From: Orientallactaga sibirica
Taxonomy: Eukaryota > Chordata > Mammalia > Rodentia > Dipodidae
Assembly: GCA_036365145.1 (NCBI GenBank)
Contig: JAEOAD010000018.1
Location: forward strand, 9,256,001 to 9,320,000
Length of the DNA stretch: 64,000 nucleotides
Reading direction: 5' to 3'
Numbering within the stretch: position 1 is the first letter of the stretch; every line of letters starts with the position of its first letter. Below are positions 56,062 through 64,000 of this stretch, piece after piece. The notes beneath the pieces are model-generated. The model ran no database searches. It was not told the origin of the DNA and saw nothing but the letters and a program-made list of their open reading frames with translations. The translations under genes were made by a program, and so were the position numbers.

Positions 56062-56078
56062 AAAACTCTGCAATGAAT

Positions 56079-56279
56079 GCTGGAGAAATGGCTTAGCAGT
56101 TAAATGCTTGCCTGTGAAGCCTAAGGACCCTGGTTTGAGGCTCGATTCTCCAGGACTCACATAAGCCAGATGCACAAGGGGATGCAGGCATCTGGAGTTC
56201 ATTATAGTGAACCAGGAGGCCCTGGTGCACCCATTCTTTCTCTCTCTCTCTCTCCCTGCCTATTTCTCTCTCTCTCTCA

Positions 56280-56326
<47 letters not shown>

Positions 56327-56335
56327 AATAAAATA
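56079..56335 (+). mobile_element. tRNA-derived SINE at the 5' side of an L1 fragment
   Basis: Complete SINE with the variant GAGGCTCGATTCTCC B-box area, (TC)n and an (ATAA)n tail of about 13 units (56278-56332). It has no TSD of its own. The left flank ctctgcaatgaat is matched only beyond the following L1. Confidence 0.92.
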
Positions 56336-57610
56336 TTTAGCAGGCCCACAGGGGAACATCTGAACCACAGGAAACTGGAGAAAACATCATGAAGACCAAC
56401 CTTAATCTTTTCCAGCTTGACTCTCTCTCTCTCTCTCTATCTCTCTCTCCCTCTCCTCTCTATACTTACTTTCTCTTTTATATTATCTATTTTTTTCTTT
56501 CCTCACCTTCCTAGGCACTGGCTTATAACTCCTAGTACCAGCATGGGGTTAACTTTCACAATGAGCTGTTGATCCGAGACACCTACAAGGTTTCCCAAAA
56601 AAGACAGACTTCTGTCAGAGTTCTTAATGACCCACCAAAGGTTAATGGTAAGACCCTACTCTAGAAGACAGCATATGTGTGTGAGAACAAACATGGAGAG
56701 ACCTGGTCAGAATCTGGAAGAGGGTCCCCAGACAGTTAGCTAGTCTAGTGCCAGAGGGTGCTACATGAACAACTGGGGGAAAACAGCCAACATCTGTCCA
56801 AACAACTTGCAGTCTAAGATACCCAGCAGGAAACAACCTGATGTAATGCTCAAACAAGTGCAGTAGTGGCAAACAGTCATGGTGGGTAACCAAATGCTCT
56901 TGATTTGGCTAATAGATCCACTCAGTGGAATGGAACTCATTGCTGGAACTGGGAAATAAGTCAAAACCATGTACAAAAAATGAGCTCAGTCTCCAAGATC
57001 AAAATACCACTAAATGTGGGCCAGAAGAGGGCCAACACATATAAAATTCCCTCCAAAATATCTATGGCCATCCCATCTATCTAGTATTAACTTCTCTCTA
57101 TTTTGGAGAATTTGCTCATCTTTTTCATATGGACAAAAATCCTGAAGGGAGGATCAGCCAATCACACCTCACCAGGGCCCCAGCTGAAACCATAGAGTAA
57201 TGCAGGGGAAAGGCAAGAGTACAGCGTTCTTGGTGATCACAACACCAGAAAAAGGCTGAAGGAAATAAACACAGAGAACATCCAATTCCTACTAAGCCAG
57301 ATACCCAGAGACACAGAGGCTCCCAAAGCCTCATCACTGAAGTAGAAGTAAAATGACCCCAATGTGGCTCAGAAAAATTCATGGAAGAGGGGTGGAAAGA
57401 ATGGTAGACCCACAAGTTGGGGCATTATGCACAGAGACTTGGCCTATCCCCCATATCTCTTGACTACCCCTACAATGCATGACCCACATTCCCCATTGAT
57501 GAGGGTCCCTTTGGAAGAGGGAGGCCAGGGAGGAGGGTGATGGAGTCATCATTATGAATGTAAAATTAGAACAATGTAAATAAATAAAATAAATTATTTA
57601 AAATGTTTTT
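56336..57610 (+). mobile_element. L1 3' UTR type B joined to the SINE
   Basis: Starts abruptly at AGCAGGCCCACAGGGG, a point inside the type B UTR (compare the complement of 36225-36245), and runs to the type B end ATGAATGTAAAATTAG plus an AAAT-rich tail. ctctgcaatggat follows at 57617-57629. No ORF2 sequence. The GA/TC run at 56420-56462 is internal to the UTR. Confidence 0.88.
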
Positions 57611-57629
57611 AAAACCCTCTGCAATGGAT

Positions 57630-59294
57630 TTTTTAATTAGGAAGAAAATAATCATGCCATCAGAACCAACAAAACCCACTTTATTTTCTTAGTACAATGG
57701 GGAGGGTTTTAAGAATATGTGATCCAACCCCAGCCTTCAGCTCTTATGGCTGATGAGTTGATTCTGGAGTAGACATTCCACTTAGCTTAAAATTTTTATG
57801 TATATTTTGGAGTTTTTTAGGCCATCAACAGAACCAAATGTTTGCACATACATAGAAGGGGCATTACTCCTGAGGTTCAAATCTATACAGAGAAATAAGC
57901 TGGATATTTTGGTTGCTAAACATTAACCAAATTTTTCCATCTAATATTCTCATCTCACAAAAAAAGATATATAAGGAAATTCTCAAATTCCCAGAGTTGA
58001 TATACAATAGAGTCAGTTCTTTGGGTTCAGAGCATAGTACTTATTCCATTTCATCAAAGTAGTTGCACAGACTGAACATATTTTGTTTCTTTTAGCCCTT
58101 GTAATAACAGCCCTTTTTGTTATTCTACCTCCTGAAAAATGTTCCACATAGAAGAAATTATCCAAAAATCCAAATGAAATAGTCAGGATTATATTTTCTG
58201 TTTACCACCCCACATTCATTCTATAGTACTTTTTGCATACTTCACTGAGTTCTTGCCTTTAGCTCATGTACATATTTACTTTTCTTTTTCCTTAAGTTAG
58301 TCCTTCAACAACATTTCTTTGACTTTCAGATCATAGGATTCCTATTTCTTTGTGAGTCTTTAATTTCTTACCACTGCTTTTATTGTTGTTGAGTTTTAGT
58401 TGGATTTGTTTTGGTTTTGTTCATTTGCTTGTTTGATATCTTATTGGATTTAAAAGTCATATCACAGGTGATTCAGTCTTTTAGTAGTGCTTTCACATTA
58501 ATCCTTCCAGCCCTATCTCTCTCTAAGTATTCTCTGAGCATATTCCCTTGCCACAGACATGTTTAGGTGTATCATCACCTATCACAATTTCCAGTGTTGT
58601 AAATGCTTAATGTTTTATGCACTTATCCCTCTTACTGTTATACTGTTGTATACCTTCAAGACAGAGACAGGATCTGATTTCTTCAACATTGTTTTCTCTG
58701 CAAAGTTCATAGTCTGTAAGTATGTGTTTTCTGAATGAAATATTTAATTCCCTTCATATAATGAAGGTGTTTCAGACAATTTGAAAGCTATGAAGTCTTC
58801 TTTATGTCTTTCTTGAAGTTCAGAGTATATATGAACATATTCTGGAATTTTGTCTTTTTTCTCTTTCTATACCATAAATGCCTAAGCTTCACATTCAGAT
58901 GTAGTTAGAGCAAGGGTTCTAGGTTACATAGGGATGAAGTGCTTTGGACTCTGGATTGAGAGTTGGGTGTACAACATCAATTTCAGCAGGCTGTAGATAA
59001 CCCTGAAGGGTGGCATCCTAGGGCTATGCTGACTTAGAAGTCAGGAAAACAATCTAAAGAATTCATTGGCTCACATGAGCCAAGAGGGGCCTAAGGTTAA
59101 AGGGCAATGAAGTAGGAAGTAGGACTGACATAAATGGGAGCAAACACCTAAGAAATTCATAAACCTTGACATATAGAGCACATGGCATCTTAGGAGTTTC
59201 AGTGAAGATTCTTAAGGCTCTAGAAGCCATTGTTAGTTCTTCAGTTCTGTCAATGATTCCCCCAAAGACATTTTTCCATCTGTAGGCCATTTGT
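57630..59294. other. Unassigned DNA, 1.7 kb
   Basis: No repeat family recognised, no supportable open frame. It contains the palindrome tggctcacatgagcca at 59067-59082. A candidate for ancestral single-copy sequence. Confidence 0.42.
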
Positions 59295-61725
59295 TTTCTG
59301 TTTGCAAACTATTCTTTACTCATGGGGCTAGTACCCAGAATAAATAAAGAATTGAAAATAATTAAACAATACTCCCCACAAAATGCCAGTCAATAAATGG
59401 CTACTGAAATGAATAGGCATTTCTCAAAACAAAATACATAAATGGTCAGTAAGTTTTTTTTTTAATAAAAACTGTTCAGCATCCTCAGTCTTCAAAGAAA
59501 TGCAAATTAAAGGCACTTTAAAATTCCATCTCATCCCAGTCAGAATGTCTAACATAAGGGAAGGAGGAGAGGGGCACTTAAGGGGATGGTATTGTATATG
59601 TGTAAGTAGAAGAACAGATTACAAGGAGTAGAAAGTCCTAAGTGAGGCCAGGGGAAGAGATTGTGTAAAAGAAGGGTGGGGGAGGGTAAATCAACATTCA
59701 AGTTATTCTGAATAAGACATATGAAAACCTACTTTTTAAAATAATAGCACATCCAGAAGCCATAGATTGTCACTAGAAAATCTTCACTGCCAGGAATGGG
59801 ATACCTTCCAGTAAGTGGTTGGCCAGGGAGGTCCCTGTTGCCTCCAAAACATTACAGGCTATTGGCAAAGCCCTTGGTTTCCTATGAGAAACAGATGGTA
59901 AGACCCAATTGCTGAAGACTTCCCATGCCTGGGTGACAAGGTCACTGAGAAATCAAGCTGCTGCTGAGCTGAAAACCTTCTCCTGTAGACCAGCCAAATG
60001 AAAGCTGGGAAAATCTGCACTGCATGCAGCCCTATGGGAGACAGAAATCATCAGTGGTGAAAACAGTGGACACTGAAAGCCTCAAGTTGGGCCAGACAGG
60101 CCAACTTACCGAAAGAATGCAATAGGGGCATGTCTGCTCTTGGGGAAACCAACTGCTCCCTAATTGGACTGGAAGGGAATACATGCCTGGTACTGAAAAC
60201 CTAATCAAAAGTCTATGGCAAGGGATGTCATGAACCTTAGGGGTATAAAGACTGCTCTTGTCTGGCTAAATGTATATATTATTCTGACCAAACTGCCCTG
60301 AAAGTATTAAACTTAATGTTCATATTCATATATTAATGCTACTCTCATTTTTGGTTAGAGAAGCTTCTCTTTTCAGATGGTGATGACCACTGGGATGACC
60401 CAGAAGGCAACATAATGCTGAGAAGAAGGGATGGAGGAGTGTCCAGCACTAAAACATCTCTATCACACTCTCTAAGGCTCCAGGTCCATTGCAAAAGAGG
60501 TGGGGGAAAGAATGTAAGAGCCAAAGGAAGGGTACCACTCCTTAAAATGCAACTGTCCAGACAGAATTTGGCACATTGATATCCATGACCTTGCGATTCC
60601 TAGCAATACCTTCACAAGACCCTCATAATAGGAGAAAAAAATACTATGATATCAAAGTAAAAGAGAGACTAGCAGAAAGAGGAGGGGATATGATGGAGAG
60701 CGGAGTTGTGAAGGGGAAAGTGGGGAGTGGAGGAATTATCATGGTTTATTGTCTGAAAGTATAGAAGATGTCAATCAAAATATTAAAGAAAAAAGGAGTT
60801 AAATGACAATAAAAATGTGGTGATGATTGGGGAAAAAGGAAGCCCTATTCAGTCCCAGTGAGAGTGTAAACCAGTATAGCAATTACAAAAACCAGTATGG
60901 GGGGGATTTCAAAAGTACTGAACTTCCATGTGGTGCAGCTATGCTGCCCCTGGCAGATGACCAAAGGACTCTGTTCCTACCACAGAAATACCTGAACACC
61001 CATGCTTATTGCTACCTTATTTACAATAGGAAGAAAATGGAACCAGCCTAGACGTCTACTGCCAGATGAATAGATCATTAAAATGTAGCATATGTATAAT
61101 GGGGTTTTACTCAGCTATAAGAAAAATGATGTTATGAAAGTTGGAAGAAACATAGGGCACTGGTCAGTGTTTTATTAAGCAAGATAACTCAGATTCCAAA
61201 AAACAAAATTCACATTTGTCTCTCATTTTTCCATCCTTGTTTATAAAGTTTGTATGTATAAAAGTTGGGGGAGTTGAGTGTAGCTATAGAGTATGAAGCT
61301 AGAAAAAAGAGAACAAGAGGAAGAAAATGAATAAGGAAGGGTGGGCAGTTGTGGAAAGGAGGCTGAGCAGGAAGGCACAGGGAAGAGAGAAGAATCAGCA
61401 CTAAGTTTTATTTGAAAATTCCATAATGAGATGACTTGCCCAGTGCTAAGCTCTAGGCTTTCTCTTATTCTCATCATTCTGACCCCACAAGACCTGCACT
61501 GTTTTGAGCCTAACATGATTTTGACATGGAGAATGGAAGAGGATAAAAAGAATGAGACAAAAAAATCCAGAGGAAGAACTACTTGGAAAGAGGGTATCTT
61601 CAGTGGAATGTGGGCAAGAAAGGGGAAAAAAGAGAATAATGGGATATGAATATGTTCAACTTATAATATATTCATATATTAAAATTTTCAATAAAATAAA
61701 AAGATAAATAAGAAAATGTCAAAAT
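59295..61725 (+). mobile_element. Old L1, ORF2 end and 3' UTR, interrupted
   Basis: ORF2 C-terminal words on the plus strand: GGCATTTCTCAAAAC, TTCAAAGAAATGCAAATTAAAG, CCATCTCATCCCAGTCAGAATG up to about 59560, resuming at 60799 with GTGAGAGTGTAAACCAGTAT, CTTATTTACAATAGG and GGGGTTTTACTCAGCTATAAG. A 3' UTR of neither type A nor B ends near 61725 with TTCAATAAAATAAAAAG. Confidence 0.78.
59567..60792 (+). mobile_element. 5'-truncated L1 type A nested in L1
   Basis: Type A UTR ending TATAGAAGATGTCAATCAAAAT. Host ORF2 order is continuous across it. A short aaggag at 59561-59566 and 60793-60798 is a possible TSD but is weak evidence. It includes about 180 bp more 5' UTR sequence than the copy at 51533. 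Confidence 0.8.
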
Positions 61726-61767
61726 CAAACCTAATATGCAATATGTTAATTAAAAATAACTAAAACT

Positions 61768-62035
61768 GGGCTGAAGAGATGGCCTAGTGTTTAAGGTACT
61801 TGTCTGTGAAGCCTAAGGACCTATGTTTGATTTCCCAGATCCCACATAAACCAGACACACAAGGTGATGCATACACGAGGTCACCAGGCACACAAGGGGG
61901 AATGCATGTCTGGAGTTCGAGTATAGTGTCTGGAAGCCCTGGCATGCCTATTCTCTCTCTCTCTCTCTCTCTCTCATAAAAGAGCCAGTCTGTTGGACTT
62001 GCCTCCAATAAGTAAATAAATAAATAAATAAAATT
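61768..62035 (+). mobile_element. Long-form tRNA-derived SINE
   Basis: Head GGGCTGAAGAGATGGCCTAG. The body carries the same roughly 33-bp extra block as 29867-30281. After the TC tract there is an unusual ..AAAGAGCCAGTCTGTTGGAC segment (61979-62005) before the (ATAA)n tail, not seen in other copies. Confidence 0.88.
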
Positions 62036-62472
62036 GGTTTATCTCGCCCCACTTTTTTGCTAATGTCTTTTTTTTGCTTTGTATTTTGTGTTTGTATCTG
62101 TTTCAGCAGAGTCTATTCCTCAATGTGTAGAAGTATGAAAGAATAAAGTAGATGTTTAATGATTTCATAATTTCTTTGCTGTTCACAACTTGTTATACCT
62201 TCAGTTCTGCCATGTTTTTTTCTGCCATATTTTCTGAGAGTAAAGCAGAGAGACAAGACATTTGACACTGAAATAAGCCATTTTGTGTGGAACAAGCCAT
62301 TGTTTCACAGAATTCTTTCATGAAGATAGTGAAGTTAAGTAACTAGTATGGGCCTTCTTGATAGATGGCTTTATTACATGTTTCTGATAAAAATAATTGG
62401 ACAACTAATACATTTCCTGTTTCCCAGATCTTATCCTAAATCCTTGTACTACCAATTGCTAAAATCAATGGG
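62036..62472. other. Unassigned DNA
   Basis: Nothing recognised. It ends with aatggg next to the LTR, the sequence to look for at the provirus's other end. Confidence 0.4.
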
Positions 62473-62922
62473 TGCCCCGGCCAGCGGGGCTTCAACGGGA
62501 GCAAGGACCCTAGAGAACCTGAAATGAAAGGGACAAGAGGCACAAGGAACCGACAGCAAGACAAAATTCTGATCAAGCTGTGAGTTTTATTAATCTCAGG
62601 GTGCCATTTATACAGGAGAACAGGGAAGTTTGTCAGCAGCTCAGGTATTACTATAATTATGTTTCAACAGGACCAGGTCTCAGCCCCAAAGCCATAAGAT
62701 GTTCCACAGGATAAGACCCCAGCCCCAAAGCCATAAGATGTTTCGACAGGACAAGGTCCCAGCCCCAAAGCCATAAGATAACAACTTCCTCATTCTCTAT
62801 GGGTTACATTGTTCTTTCTCTGTGCATGGGTGACATTCCAGAACAGACAACTTATCACAAGACAGAATCACTACTCAAGATAGAGGCACTTTTGGTCACC
62901 TAGTGCCCAATGGTTCCCGACA
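62473..62922 (-). mobile_element. 3' LTR of a class II-like provirus
   Basis: On the minus strand it begins TGTCGGGAACCATTGGGC and ends ..GCTGGCCGGGGCA. A GTATAAATGGC TATA-like box (about 62610) and GATTAATAAAACTC polyadenylation signal (about 62588) lie in U3/R order. The general layout recalls rodent ERVK/IAP-like LTRs. It is CpG-retaining and therefore among the younger elements here. A 6-bp hairpin (gccccg/cggggc) closes its U5 end. Confidence 0.8.
62661..62779 (-). repeat. Three tandem 40-bp units in the U3
   Basis: Units at 62661-62700, 62701-62739 and 62740-62779, each containing CAGCCCCAAAGCCATAAGAT. Repeated U3 blocks are typical of enhancer duplications in retroviral LTRs. Function here is inferred. 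Confidence 0.93.
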
Positions 62923-62934
62923 TCTCCTCCCTTT
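62923..62934 (-). promoter_or_regulatory. Polypurine tract of the class II-like provirus
   Basis: Minus strand aaagggaggaga directly precedes the TGTCGGG LTR start. This shows the LTR is the 3' one and that the provirus body lies to the right. Confidence 0.85.
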
Positions 62935-64000
62935 CTATTAGTTTTAGAAGGTGTTTTTGTGGCGGCCAATTTTTGTAAACTTTATTAGGACTCCCAGGGT
63001 TCCGTGATGTCACGGTGGGCCTGTAACCAACTGGGGAGCATTGACCTGACTCCTCCGTGGGATTTTTATCCCACCTCTTTTGGCTCTTGGTACCTTTTGG
63101 GAGGGGAGGCAGAGCCAACACAGAAAATTGGTACCAACCTCCATGCAAGTCAGGTTTGACTCTCAGGGAATTCAGAAGTGGTCAAAAGAGACCTTCCCTT
63201 GCAATATTTTCTACACCCACATTGGTGCCCATATTGTACTCACACATTTATGAGCCAATATGCATAGGTCTGACTCCTATGCGGTTCCTGTCGGAGGGGA
63301 GTCGCTCAGATTATTTTAAGTTTAGACAAGTGCCAATAAGGGAGGAGATATGGGGTACACCTGAAAACTAGGCAAAGGTGCGGCACCTAGGCCAGGGGGC
63401 GGTCACAGTGGGCTGTCATAAGGCAGGTCAGGCCGGAGGCAGGTCCTCAGTCGCAATTCCTTGGCTTGTCAGCTCCAGTCTGTTATCAGCAATCTGTTGA
63501 GCTGCTGGAGCACTTTAGCTCTGGAAGCCGCTACATTTAGCCTCTGTAACATTGTTTGCTCGCCTGACTCAGGCACAGCCATTCCTGCATGTTGAAACTG
63601 TTGTAAACCAAGTTAAAGTTTTTTCTTTTTTACTTAGAAGACATCATTTAATAACCAGACGACAGTACTGCCATTATAGAACAGATAGTCATTAAGCCCG
63701 GGCCTGACTCAGATAAGGAACTAGCTGAGGAATGTGTTAACCTCCAACTCTGTAATCTATGTTTGTTTGTTTGGCAGTAAATTCCCCCCTGCTTAAGCCA
63801 AATGAGAATCTGAGAAAGAAACTGCTTGGGAGATACTTAAGGCATCAAAAAAATCCTTTTGCAGCCTTAGCAGGACCACCAAAAGACAAATGACTATATG
63901 AAATAACAAATATATGTATATATATATATTTTTGTAAACCTTGTAAACATGTTAAGATTATTATGATTTTAAATACCCCAAATATGATTTTTGATCTTTT
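62935..64000 (-). mobile_element. 3' interior of the class II-like provirus
   Basis: Minus-strand sequence running off the right edge. The open frames here (63148-62900 minus and 63057-63371 plus) show no recognisable env or pol domain, so the 3' interior may be non-coding or rearranged. Contains a perfect ccgtgatgtcacgg palindrome (63002-63015) with a CRE-like centre. 63600-64000 is AT-rich and could already be a different sequence. Confidence 0.55.

Noticed and set aside
62661..62779. Regular 40-bp repeats, at first sight array-like
   Set aside because: They are direct tandem units without spacers inside a retroviral LTR in a mammalian genome, not a CRISPR array.

Overview
This window is rodent nuclear DNA and looks like a gene-poor, repeat-packed intergenic (or very long intronic) stretch. 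I found no exon, protein-coding gene, tRNA, rRNA or other functional RNA gene that I can support. Two short interspersed families dominate: B1-type elements and a tRNA-headed SINE with a (TC)n tract and an (ATAA)n tail. Their wording matches what I know from jerboa (Jaculus, Dipodidae), so my best guess is a jerboa genome. That identification rests on memory and was not searched.

Layout. 1-9.3 kb: apparently unique DNA with SINEs, a solo MaLR LTR and a MaLR-like provirus (5740-8362) with two nested inserts. 9.4-16.8 kb: a 5'-truncated L1 with target-site duplication (TSD), an old ERVL-type LTR, a complete 1.7-kb non-autonomous LTR element on the minus strand with a perfect 5-bp TSD (12622-14315), and an L1 with a mosaic 3' UTR. 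17.2-30.9 kb: one minus-strand L1 split by a 9.8-kb class I-like provirus. The provirus has LTRs at 19505-20332 and 28644-29273, a tRNA-Arg-like primer site and a polypurine tract, and itself carries L1, B1, SINE and LTR insertions. 31-39.6 kb: L1 3' ends, SINEs and 2.6 kb of unassigned AT-rich DNA.

39.8-45.4 kb: decayed ERVL interior (gag, protease, RT/RNase H and integrase traces), then MaLR/ERVL LTRs. 45.4-51 kb: mostly unassigned DNA, with a SINE flanked by a very long (about 128 bp) direct repeat. 51.1-53.8 kb: an old L1 hit by a younger L1. 54-57.6 kb: a solo LTR, and a SINE fused to an L1 3' end with only one pair of target duplications around both. 57.6-62.5 kb: unassigned DNA and an L1 nested in an L1. 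62.5-64 kb: the 3' LTR and 3' interior of a class II-like provirus on the minus strand that runs off the right edge.

Nothing here works together as a pathway. The biology is a layered record of retrotransposition. The most useful observations are the nesting order, the provirus landmarks, and two insertions whose flanks do not fit ordinary target-primed reverse transcription. All family names come from pattern recognition, and boundaries without a stated TSD are good to roughly 10-30 bases.
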